Assembly: GCA_041391745.1 (NCBI GenBank)
Contig: JAWKNK010000007.1
Span: forward strand, 62,001-126,000
Direction: 5' to 3'
Origin: JAIXWP01 sp041391745
GTDB lineage: Bacteria; Bacteroidota; Bacteroidia; Flavobacteriales_D; Sanyastnellaceae
Length of the DNA: 64,000 bases
Shown here: piece after piece, positions 42,925 to 51,129 of the stretch
How the letters are laid out: the number at the start of each line of letters is the position of its first letter
Position numbering within the stretch: position 1 is the stretch's first letter
Notes under the pieces: generated by a model
Seen by the model: only the letters and a program-made list of their open reading frames with translations
Told to the model about the DNA's origin: nothing
The model's database searches: none
Translations under genes and position numbers: made by a program

Positions 42925-43424
42925 TATCTTTTAAAGGTATAAACCAAGGTGCTTTTGTTTTTATAAATGGTAGTTCTTTGTACTGTAAAACCACATTTTT
43001 CAAATAGACGAATGCTTGCAATATTATCTTTAAAAACGAGAGCATAAACCTCTGATAAGTTAAAATATTGCATCATTTGAGGCAAGTGCTCAGTCAAGCA
43101 TTCTGATGCATATCCTTTTTTTCTATCAGATTTATCTGCAATTAAAATTCCGAGTCCAACTTTGTTTGATTTTGCGTCGAAATTAAAAAAGTCAAAGGCT
43201 CCAATGGGAATTTGGTTTTGAATTTGGCGAACGACGAACCTAATTTGATGATGCTCGATTAAATCGTCACAGGTAGTGATAAATTGTCTGATTTCAGATA
43301 GAGTGTAGGGACCTTCACCTTCTGATACGGCCCAATTTTCCGGATTGTTTTCCCAGTCAAACATGAAAGACTCATCACCCAGTGCCACTACATCGAGTTG
43401 AAGTCGACTACCTGTAAACACCAT
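42924..43424 (-). CDS. GNAT-family acetyltransferase
   Basis: The start is the ATG at 43424, overlapping the stop of the preceding gene (TAATG). The 166-residue product has the GNAT core: VGLGILIADKSDRKKGYASE with the acetyl-CoA loop (RKKGYA), then NIASIRLFEKCGFTVQRTTI. It resembles the RimJ/RimL-type acetyltransferase group. Acceptor unknown. It sits between a CoA-binding protein gene and mltG in a tight three-gene run. Confidence 0.88.
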   Translation of the reverse strand: MVFTGSRLQLDVVALGDESFMFDWENNPENWAVSEGEGPYTLSEIRQFITTCDDLIEHHQIRFVVRQIQNQIPIGAFDFFNFDAKSNKVGLGILIADKSDRKKGYASECLTEHLPQMMQYFNLSEVYALVFKDNIASIRLFEKCGFTVQRTTIYKNKSTLVYTFKR

Positions 43425-43795
43425 TAGTATTGACTTGTACTTAGTAAAACAAGTGTGCACTCTTCAACAGCATCAATACCAGCATCAATTAATTCTTTTT
43501 CAAACTCAGGATTTTCAGTTCCTGGGTTGAAAATTACTCTATTTGGATTGGTTTCTAGGATGTAAGACTTCCATTCTTCCTGATGATTCGGGCCTAGATA
43601 TAGAGTGATGTTATCGATATTATGCAGTATTTCTCTGTGATTAATAATGGGAATTCCGGCGATTTCGCCTTTCTTAATACCAACAGGAAACACCAAGTGG
43701 CCTGCTCCTAATAGCCTGTTAGTGGCCAAAAAAGAGTAACGGGTGGGGTTGGTACTTGCACCTAGCACAATCGTTGGTTTTGATTTCTTTTCCAT
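43424..43795 (-). CDS. CoA-binding domain protein (YccU-like)
   Basis: The start is the ATG at 43795 (MEKKSKPTIVLGASTNPTRY). The 123-residue product has a Rossmann-like CoA_binding fold with TIVLGASTNPTRYSFLATNR, LYLGPNHQEEW, and a FNPGTENPEFEKELIDAGID stretch. It binds CoA or its derivatives; the physiological role is unknown. It is first of the CoA-binding / GNAT / mltG run and is transcribed away from the polysaccharide-export gene. Confidence 0.88.
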   Translation of the reverse strand: MEKKSKPTIVLGASTNPTRYSFLATNRLLGAGHLVFPVGIKKGEIAGIPIINHREILHNIDNITLYLGPNHQEEWKSYILETNPNRVIFNPGTENPEFEKELIDAGIDAVEECTLVLLSTSQY

Positions 43796-43830
43796 GGATG
43801 CCGATTTGATTGCAAGATTTTTATTGAGAT

Positions 43831-43857
43831 GTGCGTACTTTTGACCGCACAAAAATA
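43831..43857. promoter_or_regulatory. Overlapping divergent promoters with a small palindrome
   Basis: On plus, TACTTTTG at 43836-43843 fits TAnnTTTG, 22 bases before the export-protein ATG. On minus, TATTTTTG at 43857-43850 fits too. The plus box lies in the palindrome GTGCG-N10-CGCAC (43831-43850), whose right arm overlaps the minus box by one base. Polymerase binding at one promoter should compete with the other. Confidence 0.55.
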
Positions 43858-43864
43858 GGGTATT

Positions 43865-44626
43865 ATGAATAATCGTATATACTTAATGCTGCTTGGACTG
43901 ATAATTACAATCTCCTCTTGCAGTGTGAATAAGGACTTCATGTTTAAAACGGATTCCGAATATGCCTTTGACGTGGTACCAAGAGATACTACAAATGGGG
44001 AGTTCGTATTTGCACCGAATGATATTTTCGTATTTGAATTGTATTCTAATAATGGTAGTGCGATTGTTGAAGCTTTCACCGCACGAGAAAGAGTTTTCAT
44101 GTCAGGTATTCGCCAAAACTATCAATTCCGTGTATTTCCTGATGGAACAGCGGAGCTTCCAGTAATTGGAGTAGTAGAGTTGGCGGGAAAAACCATTGCC
44201 GAAGTCCAAACCATGCTGGAAGGGAAGTACAACGATTATATCATTTCGCCCTTTTGTCAGGTGAGAATTTTGAACCGAAGGGTCCTTGTATTCAATGGAA
44301 ATGCAGGAAACGGAACTGTGGTCGGATTAGAAAGCAACAACATTAGATTGATTGAAGCAATCGCTTTATCTGGTGGGCTTGGGACAAGAGCGAATGCCAA
44401 GAAAATTAAAGTGATTAGAACCGTTCATGGAAAGAATGAAGTTTACAAAATGGATTTATCGACAATAGAAGGGATAAATCAAGCTAATATGATTGTAGAA
44501 AATGGTGATATCATTTACGTGGAATCGACTCCAAACCTTGCGAGAGAAGCATTCCAAGATATTCAACCGATAGTGAGTATTCTTTCTTCAATAGCTATTG
44601 TAATAGGATTATTGAACAGGTTTTAA
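43865..44626 (+). CDS. Polysaccharide export lipoprotein (Wza/SLBB type)
   Basis: The 253-residue product begins with a lipobox (TISSCSVNK, Cys20). A Poly_export domain (NDIFVFELYSNNG through LPVIGVVELAGKTIAEVQ) is followed by an SLBB-like domain (VLVFNGNAGNGTVVGLESNN, ALSGGLGTRANAKKIKVIR). A C-terminal hydrophobic helix (VSILSSIAIVIGLL) is typical of Bacteroidota versions. It forms the outer-membrane channel for exopolysaccharide. The tyrosine-autokinase partner is not in the window. Confidence 0.9.
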   Translation: MNNRIYLMLLGLIITISSCSVNKDFMFKTDSEYAFDVVPRDTTNGEFVFAPNDIFVFELYSNNGSAIVEAFTARERVFMSGIRQNYQFRVFPDGTAELPVIGVVELAGKTIAEVQTMLEGKYNDYIISPFCQVRILNRRVLVFNGNAGNGTVVGLESNNIRLIEAIALSGGLGTRANAKKIKVIRTVHGKNEVYKMDLSTIEGINQANMIVENGDIIYVESTPNLAREAFQDIQPIVSILSSIAIVIGLLNRF

Positions 44627-44635
44627 TTTTGTAAA

Positions 44636-45184
44636 GTGAAAATAGAAAAAACGGATTTCAAAGATTTATTGATAATACAGCCTCAAGTATTTCGCGATGA
44701 TAGGGGCTACTTCTTCGAATCATTCAATGAATCCAAGTTTAGAGTTGAAACAGGGTTGAACATAACTTTTGTTCAAGACAACCAAAGTATGTCCGCCAAA
44801 GGTGTGTTAAGAGGTCTTCACCTGCAAACTCCACCAAAGAGTCAAGCAAAACTCATCCAGGTTATCAAAGGTTCTATTCTCGATGTTGTAGTGGATATCC
44901 GAACTACCCAACCGACCTTTGGGCAACACTACAAGATATTGCTTTCTTCTGAAAATAAAACGCAATTCTATATTCCTGAAGGCTTCGCACACGGATTCGT
45001 CGCGTTAGAAGATGAAACCATCATTTCATATAAGTGCAGCAATTACTATAGCACCGAAAATGATCGATCTATTCTCTGGAATGATCCGGATTTAAATATC
45101 GATTGGGGGGTGGAAAACCCAATAATTTCACAAAAAGACCAAAATGGTATTCCTTTTAAAAACTTTCCTCCAACCTTCTTCTAG
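44636..45184 (+). CDS. rfbC: dTDP-4-dehydrorhamnose 3,5-epimerase
   Basis: The 182-residue cupin enzyme starts at GTG (MKIEKTDFKDLLIIQPQVF). It has the family signatures RGYFFESFNESKF, KGVLRGLHLQTPPKSQAKLI (catalytic His), ILDVVVDIRTTQPTFG and FYIPEGFAHGFVALEDE. It catalyses the third step of dTDP-L-rhamnose synthesis. It follows the export gene by nine bases, supporting a cell-surface polysaccharide role. RfbA, RfbB and RfbD are not in the window. Confidence 0.95.
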   Translation: MKIEKTDFKDLLIIQPQVFRDDRGYFFESFNESKFRVETGLNITFVQDNQSMSAKGVLRGLHLQTPPKSQAKLIQVIKGSILDVVVDIRTTQPTFGQHYKILLSSENKTQFYIPEGFAHGFVALEDETIISYKCSNYYSTENDRSILWNDPDLNIDWGVENPIISQKDQNGIPFKNFPPTFF

Positions 45185-45214
45185 TTCTATACTTTTTTTT
45201 TAGAACTTTGATAA

Positions 45215-46147
45215 ATGGAAAGTAAGGGAAGAGTTTATTTGTTGGCTTCGATTTTCGGAGCATTGTCGGCTTTAATTGTAGTTTTCGTGAGTGGTTTTGC
45301 TTTTAATACAAAACCGTCAACACAGGAAAATCGCGATTACATTAAGCACATCAATGAGAATTATAGAATTTATTCTCTGCCTCTCCCTGAACAAGCTGAT
45401 TTTTGCAATGAAAAAATGCCACTCGAGGTTACCGACGTAGCCGAGCGTTTGGACCGCGAGCTTTTAGTAAACTCCTACTGGCACTCCAATACATTGCTTT
45501 CTATCAAAAGATCTCGAAGATGGTTTCCTGTGATTGAACCGATTTTGAAAAAAAATGGTGTGCCAGATGATTTCAAATATTTGTCGTTGATTGAAAGTGG
45601 ATTTACCAATGCAGTTTCTCCTGCTGGTGCGGTTGGTTTTTGGCAGTTTTTACCCGAAACAGCCAAACAATATGGTCTGGAAGTTAATGAGGAAGTGGAC
45701 GAAAGATATCACGTAGAGAAAAGTACAGAAGCCGCTTGTGCTTATCTAAAAGATGCTTATAACAAATTCGGATCATGGACGAACGTGGCAGCGTCCTACA
45801 ACATGGGAATGGGGGGTGTCTCGAAACAACAAACAAGACAAGGCGAGTCTAATTATTACGATTTGCTTTTAAACGAAGAAACTTCACGCTATTTATTCAG
45901 AATTGTAGCACTCAAAGAAATCGTGAATAATGCGGATAAATATGGATTCGTGGTGCGCCCTTCCGACTTATACGAGCCCTATTCATTCCAACTGGTGAAG
46001 ATTGATGGTCCAGTTGATGATTTTGGGATTTTTGCGAAAGAACATGGAATGAATTATAAAGAGTTTAAAATTCTGAACCCATGGTTGAGAGAAAGCTTTC
46101 TTAAGAATAAAAATAAGAAAGAGTATTTTGTCAAAGTGAAGGAGTAA
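45215..46147 (+). CDS. Membrane-anchored lytic transglycosylase (SLT, MltD-like)
   Basis: The 310-residue product has an N-terminal hydrophobic anchor (about 7-26). The SLT domain has the catalytic Glu in FKYLSLIESGFTNAVSPAGA and the usual VGFWQFLPETAKQYGLEVNE, CAYLKDAYNKFGSWTNVAAS and YNMG segments. The tail is short and lacks clear LysM repeats, unlike MltD. It cleaves peptidoglycan glycan strands. A GAACTTTG box lies just upstream. The 3' end overlaps the convergent CoA-transferase gene by 17 bases. Confidence 0.9.
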   Translation: MESKGRVYLLASIFGALSALIVVFVSGFAFNTKPSTQENRDYIKHINENYRIYSLPLPEQADFCNEKMPLEVTDVAERLDRELLVNSYWHSNTLLSIKRSRRWFPVIEPILKKNGVPDDFKYLSLIESGFTNAVSPAGAVGFWQFLPETAKQYGLEVNEEVDERYHVEKSTEAACAYLKDAYNKFGSWTNVAASYNMGMGGVSKQQTRQGESNYYDLLLNEETSRYLFRIVALKEIVNNADKYGFVVRPSDLYEPYSFQLVKIDGPVDDFGIFAKEHGMNYKEFKILNPWLRESFLKNKNKKEYFVKVKE

Positions 46148-47213
46148 TATCTTCAAAAGCAATACTTGTGACTCTCTTAGTAATTGCGCCATCTATAGTT
46201 TCGGTCAATACCATCGATTGAGCCAATTCCGTTTCGAAAATATCTTGCATCGATTTTACAAGACCTACAGGAACTAATGACTTCGTGAATTTTTGCATCC
46301 AGTATTCAGCGGTATGAAGTTTTAATTTTTCTTGAATGTGCTGGTGCAACATCGATCTGTTTTTTACACGATCCTGGTTGTGCTTAAATGCTGCTGAGTC
46401 GGTCAAATCCTCTAATCCTAAGTCCTGCATCAGTGAATGAAATTGACGGTCACTACCAACAGCGAAAACAATCCATTTTTCATCCGAGGTCAATGCCATT
46501 TCCCCATAAGGAGCAATGTTTGGATGGAGCGAGCCTTTCCTTTCGGGAATACTTCCGTTCATTAAATAGTTGCTGGCTTGGTTGATCAAAGAGGCGAGGC
46601 CTGCACGCTCAAGTGAACATCTGTAAACTCCACCTTTTCCCGTTTTCATTCTTTGGTATAGAGCAATCAAAACTGCTTCTTTAAGCTGATGTGCAGCAAG
46701 CACATCCATCAAAGCAACAGGCATTTTTAGAGGTGTTGTTTCAGGAGTGCCGTTCATATACATAAAGCCTGTTTCAGCTTGCATCACCACGTCGTATGCA
46801 ATTCTATCAGGTGATGAAGAAAAGCCTGTAATGGCAGCTTGAATCAACTTGGGGTATTTGCGGTACAATGCTTCATTTTCTAATCCGAATTTTTTATCAT
46901 CCCCACTTTTGAAATTTGTCAGTAGTATGTCAGCAGTGGAAATGTAATTATGAAGCACGCTCAAATCGTCTGGATTTGAGAAATCCAATAAGACGTATTC
47001 TTTGCCATAGTTAATACTCGACCAATAGGCACTGATAGTGGAAGATGCAGATTCACTGGAAGTTTTCCAAGTGCGCGTCACATCACCACCCAAGCGCGCA
47101 TTTTCAATTTTAATAACACGCGCGCCAAGTTCTGCGAAGAACATACCAACAGAAGGTCCAGCTAAAACACTAGACGCGTCGATAACCGTTAAATCTTTGA
47201 AAACCTCTTCCAT
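46131..47213 (-). CDS. Class III (CaiB/BaiF) CoA-transferase
   Basis: The 360-residue product has the family opening LTVIDASSVLAGPSVGMFFA ELGARVIKIEN. AYDVVMQAETGFMYMNGTPE and the conserved MPVALMDVLAAHQLKEAVLI segment follow, and the C-terminal domain has EYWMQKFTKSLVPVGLVKSM. Enzymes of this family swap CoA between organic acids. The substrate pair cannot be predicted. No neighbouring catabolic genes suggest one. Confidence 0.92.
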   Translation of the reverse strand: MEEVFKDLTVIDASSVLAGPSVGMFFAELGARVIKIENARLGGDVTRTWKTSSESASSTISAYWSSINYGKEYVLLDFSNPDDLSVLHNYISTADILLTNFKSGDDKKFGLENEALYRKYPKLIQAAITGFSSSPDRIAYDVVMQAETGFMYMNGTPETTPLKMPVALMDVLAAHQLKEAVLIALYQRMKTGKGGVYRCSLERAGLASLINQASNYLMNGSIPERKGSLHPNIAPYGEMALTSDEKWIVFAVGSDRQFHSLMQDLGLEDLTDSAAFKHNQDRVKNRSMLHQHIQEKLKLHTAEYWMQKFTKSLVPVGLVKSMQDIFETELAQSMVLTETIDGAITKRVTSIAFEDITPSL

Positions 47214-47226
47214 GAGGCAAAGCTAA

Positions 47227-48528
47227 TTATTCCTGAAGTGCTTTTTTAAATGATTCTAAGCATCTATTTCTTGCAAAAGCATGATCAATGATTGGTTTGG
47301 GATAATTTGGGGTGGTGACTTCCGGCACCCATTTCTTGATATAGCGCCACTCAGGATCGAATTTTTGTGTCTGACTAGCAGGATTAAAAATTCGGAAATA
47401 AGGCGCGGCATCGCAGCCACTACCTGCAGCCCATTGCCATCCCCCAACATTGCTTGCAAGCTCAAAGTCCAATAGCTTTTCTGCGAAATAGCGTTCACCC
47501 CACCGCCAATCGATGAGCAAATGCTTGGTCAGAAAACTTGCCACTACCATGCGAACGCGATTATGCATAAAACCCGTTTCATTCAATTCGCGCATTCCCG
47601 CATCAACAATTGGATATCCTGTTTTTCCAACTTTCCACAACTCAAATTGTTTCTCATCATTAATCCATTCAATGCGATCATAAGCTGGCTTGAATGCCTT
47701 GTCAACTGTGTGCGGAAAATGAAACATTATCATCTGATAGAAATCGCGCCAAATCAATTCGTTCAACCACTTTTCATTTTTCTTCAATCCCACTTCCACC
47801 AAATGACGAATGCTCACTGTGCCGAATCTCAAATGCAAACTCAAACGTGATGTGCCCTGTATAGATGGAATGTCGCGGGTTTCATCGTACTTCGCTACTA
47901 TGGAGGTAGGTATTTCACTCGAAGGAAAATTGACGCCAGTTCTTTCAAACCCCATGGCGTCAAGAGAGATCATTTCTTCACCTTTTACTTTAGCAAAGCG
48001 GTCAAAATATTTTTCATTCGGATATGCTTTGTAGTAAAAAGGTTTTAGTTTCAATTTCCATTTTCTGCTGTAAGGAGTATATACGGTATAGGGCTTGCCA
48101 TCATCCTTGAGCACTTCATCTTTTTCAAAAATGACGTGGTCTTTTGCACCCTTAAATGGAATATTATTTTGATTTAATAATTCAGCGATTTGCCTGTCTC
48201 TCTCTTGAGCATACGGCTCATAATCACGGTTGGTCCATACCTCTTCAATGTCATAGTCCTGCACCAATTCTTTGTACACCTCTTTTGGAGTGCTGTAGAA
48301 TACTTTCAAATCAGAACCCAACTTTTGCAACTCAATTTTAAGAGCTGAAATGGTGTCATAAATGAATTCTACACGAGCATCCTTTTTGGGAAGACTATTC
48401 AAAATGTTTTTATCAAATATGAAAATGGGAAGCACATGATCATTGGCCTTTAATGCCCGATAAAGTCCAGCATTGTCATGAAGTCTTAAGTCGCGACGAA
48501 GCCAAAAGATGGTCGTTTTTAATTTCAT
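47227..48528 (-). CDS. phrB: Deoxyribodipyrimidine photolyase / cryptochrome
   Basis: The start is the ATG at 48528; the TTG two codons upstream overlaps the previous stop. The 433-residue product has an N-terminal photolyase domain (TIFWLRRDLRLHDNAGLYRA) and a FAD-binding domain: ELIWRDFYQMIMFHFP, GYPIVDAGMRELNETGFMHN RVRM, then NVGGWQWAAGSGCDAAPYFR. These match class I CPD photolyases, which repair UV dimers using light. Its start follows the epimerase stop by two bases, so both are expressed together. Confidence 0.93.
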   Translation of the reverse strand: MKLKTTIFWLRRDLRLHDNAGLYRALKANDHVLPIFIFDKNILNSLPKKDARVEFIYDTISALKIELQKLGSDLKVFYSTPKEVYKELVQDYDIEEVWTNRDYEPYAQERDRQIAELLNQNNIPFKGAKDHVIFEKDEVLKDDGKPYTVYTPYSRKWKLKLKPFYYKAYPNEKYFDRFAKVKGEEMISLDAMGFERTGVNFPSSEIPTSIVAKYDETRDIPSIQGTSRLSLHLRFGTVSIRHLVEVGLKKNEKWLNELIWRDFYQMIMFHFPHTVDKAFKPAYDRIEWINDEKQFELWKVGKTGYPIVDAGMRELNETGFMHNRVRMVVASFLTKHLLIDWRWGERYFAEKLLDFELASNVGGWQWAAGSGCDAAPYFRIFNPASQTQKFDPEWRYIKKWVPEVTTPNYPKPIIDHAFARNRCLESFKKALQE

Positions 48529-48530
48529 AT

Positions 48531-49427
48531 TCAATTTGCAATTTGAGAGAAGGCTTGATCGATGTTGAAATATTCAAATCGAAATCCTGTACCTACTATT
48601 TTTTGTGAAGATAGATTTTGACTTTCCAAAAGCATACTACTCATTTCTCCTAAAACCAGTTTTAAAACAAATGCGGGAACTGCAGGAAGAAAGAAGGGCT
48701 TTTTTAGGGCAGTAGCAAGCGACTTGGAAAATGTGTAATTGGTCACAGGTGCCGGCGAACAAGCGTTATAAATTCCATTCAACTGTTGATCGATACAATG
48801 AATATACATCTTGGCTAAATCGTCAATATGAATCCAACTCATCATTTGCCTTCCTGTGCCTAATGCACTCCCCAGGCCCCATTTGAAAAGCGGCAACAGC
48901 TTCGCCAACGCGCCTCCTTTTTTGCTCAATACAACACTTACTCGAAGTATGCACAGCTTTGATTTACTACCAATTTGCTCGGCACTTTGTTCCCATTTTT
49001 GCGAAAGTTCTGATAAAAAACCCGAACCTGCAGTAGCATTTTCTTCTTGCTGCATTTGTGATGAAGGATAGTAACCACTGGCACTTGTACTCACAAGTAT
49101 TCGAGGAGCCACATCTAAGGACCTCATCGTTTGAACTAATAATTGAGTACTCTCGAGTCTACTTTCAACTATCTTCTTTTTATTATCAGATGTCCATCTA
49201 TTTGAAACGTTGTAGCCCGCAAGATTTATAGCTGCATCCGCACCTTCTATTGACAACTTATCCAATATTGATTTCGATGGATTCCAATAGACATGCGTCA
49301 ATCCCTTCATGTTCGAAGTTAGATCTTTTTGCGTAGTAAGATTAATCACTTCATCTCCTCGTTCAAGCAGCAGTTGTGTTATTCTTGTGCCCACGAGTCC
49401 GCTTCCTCCTGTGATAATTACTTTCAT
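48531..49427 (-). CDS. TIGR01777-family SDR epimerase
   Basis: The 298-residue product has a Rossmann motif at the start (IITGGSGLVGTRITQLLLER). ADAAINLAGYNVSNRWTSDN, VSTSASGYYPSS, SWIHIDDLAKMYIHCI and GIYNACSPAPVTN are diagnostic for the TIGR01777 (YfcH/SulA-like) family. The C-terminal DUF1731 part is present. Substrate unknown. The family is often encoded next to photolyase or DNA-repair genes, as here. Confidence 0.92.
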   Translation of the reverse strand: MKVIITGGSGLVGTRITQLLLERGDEVINLTTQKDLTSNMKGLTHVYWNPSKSILDKLSIEGADAAINLAGYNVSNRWTSDNKKKIVESRLESTQLLVQTMRSLDVAPRILVSTSASGYYPSSQMQQEENATAGSGFLSELSQKWEQSAEQIGSKSKLCILRVSVVLSKKGGALAKLLPLFKWGLGSALGTGRQMMSWIHIDDLAKMYIHCIDQQLNGIYNACSPAPVTNYTFSKSLATALKKPFFLPAVPAFVLKLVLGEMSSMLLESQNLSSQKIVGTGFRFEYFNIDQAFSQIAN

Positions 49428-49488
49428 AATATTTTAACCAATAAGTACTAAAATGGTTCATTCACAAAAATGAGCCATATTTGTACCT

Positions 49489-51129
49489 ATGAAGCCATTC
49501 TTTATCACCTTATTAACACTTTTGTTTGGAGGCCAGCTCTTCTCTCAGACTCCTTGCGAGAGTGGTATGATCGACGTTTATCCTTGTCAGAATATTGATT
49601 ACTGGTCATACATCCCACCTGAAAATTACGGCGGAGGAACTACGAATGAAGTTTGGGGATGGACTGATCCTTTAGACGGAATGGAATATATCTTATTGGG
49701 CAAGTCAAATGGTGTTGGATTTTTTAGGCTGGAAGATCCAGCGAATCCACTATTTCTAGGAACGCTTCCTACTCATACCGTAAATTCTTTGTGGCGTACA
49801 CTGCGCACTTATAATAATTACATGTTTGTGGGAAGTGAAGCAAATGGTCATGGCCTTCAAGTATTCGATCTTACAAAGTTGAGAGATGTTGCGAACCCAC
49901 CAATGACGTTTGCTGAGGACGCATATTACGCTGGATTTGGTCGCTGTCACACCTTAGCGATTCACGAAGAAACTGGAATGCTTTACGCTTGTGGAACAAA
50001 CACTTTTAGTGGCGGACTTCATATCGTAAATATCAATGACCCTCTCAATCCGGTGATTGCTGGAGGTTACAGTTTGGATGGATATACACATGAAGCTCAG
50101 GTAGTAACATACACAGGTCCTGATAATGATTATGCAAATGATGTTATTGTATTTTGTTATAATGGAAACAATCCCGCCAATCTCACTATTGTGAAAACAA
50201 CGGACCCGACAGACGCTACAACAGTGAGTATAACAGGATACCCGAATAGCAGCTATTGCCACCAAGGTTGGATCACTCCAGATAGCAGATATCTTTTAAT
50301 GGATGATGAGTTGGATGAATACAATGCCATTGTTCCATATACAAGAACGCTTATTTGGAATATTGAGGATTTAGATAATCCATTGTACTTAGGCGATCAC
50401 ATGTCCGAAAGCACCGCCATAGATCATAATCAATATGTATTAGGAAATCTCGATTTTCAAAGCAACTACACTGCTGGACTTCGAGTGCTTGATATCTCAG
50501 GTATTGAAGAACTGAGCTTGGAGGAAGTGGCCTATTTCGATCATTATCCAAGCGACGACAGTCCGACGTTTAATGGCACATGGATGCATTATCCTTACTT
50601 TGAAAGTGGCATTGTGCCTGTCGGAGATATTTATCAAGGTCTATTTATTTTACAGCCCAATTTTCTTCATGCTTCTAATTATGAAATTGATTTGCCATTA
50701 AATCAAACTGTAAGTGTACAATTGAACTACGCGCAAGGTTGGTCTGGGCCTATTCAAAATGTAATTACCGGTGATGTTTCTTCTGTGGATGCATCACTTC
50801 AATTTACCACCATAGAGAATGTTCCAGCTTCCAACTACTTGAACTTATCTACCAATGAAAATACGCTCGTTGGAGATTATGAGATTACGATTTCTGGGGC
50901 AGGAGCACATTTCGAATATGCACGTACTATTGTGATACACGTCATTCCTGAAGTGAGTTACTGTGCAGATTTAAATAATGATGGAGTAGTAGGTGCTGCC
51001 GATTTAATTCTATTCAATGAGAATTGGTCATGCTCAGGTTCATGTGTCGGAGATATCAATCAAGACGGAGAAGTTTCAATTGAAGACTTTCTAATTCTTA
51101 TTGGACAGTATTCAGAAACGTGCAATTAA
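49489..51129 (+). CDS. Choice-of-anchor B protein with dockerin-like C-terminus
   Basis: The 546-residue product has a signal peptide (cut near LFSQ, residue 20). A propeller of LVIVD-like repeats typical of choice-of-anchor B proteins follows: MEYILLGKSNGVGFFRLEDP, THTVNSLWRTLRTYNNYMFV, RCHTLAIHEETGMLYACGTN. A beta-sandwich precedes two dockerin-type calcium loops at the end (DLNNDGVVGAADLILF and DINQDGEVSIEDFLIL). No Por-secretion or CHU_C tail is visible. It is likely surface-exposed; function unknown. A CATATTTG box lies at 49476-49483. Confidence 0.88.
   Translation: MKPFFITLLTLLFGGQLFSQTPCESGMIDVYPCQNIDYWSYIPPENYGGGTTNEVWGWTDPLDGMEYILLGKSNGVGFFRLEDPANPLFLGTLPTHTVNSLWRTLRTYNNYMFVGSEANGHGLQVFDLTKLRDVANPPMTFAEDAYYAGFGRCHTLAIHEETGMLYACGTNTFSGGLHIVNINDPLNPVIAGGYSLDGYTHEAQVVTYTGPDNDYANDVIVFCYNGNNPANLTIVKTTDPTDATTVSITGYPNSSYCHQGWITPDSRYLLMDDELDEYNAIVPYTRTLIWNIEDLDNPLYLGDHMSESTAIDHNQYVLGNLDFQSNYTAGLRVLDISGIEELSLEEVAYFDHYPSDDSPTFNGTWMHYPYFESGIVPVGDIYQGLFILQPNFLHASNYEIDLPLNQTVSVQLNYAQGWSGPIQNVITGDVSSVDASLQFTTIENVPASNYLNLSTNENTLVGDYEITISGAGAHFEYARTIVIHVIPEVSYCADLNNDGVVGAADLILFNENWSCSGSCVGDINQDGEVSIEDFLILIGQYSETCN

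Noticed and set aside
45183..45207. 7-bp inverted repeat AGTTCTA/TAGAACT as terminator
   Set aside because: The T run lies in the loop rather than after the stem, and a -7-like box overlaps its right arm, so it is not a normal terminator.
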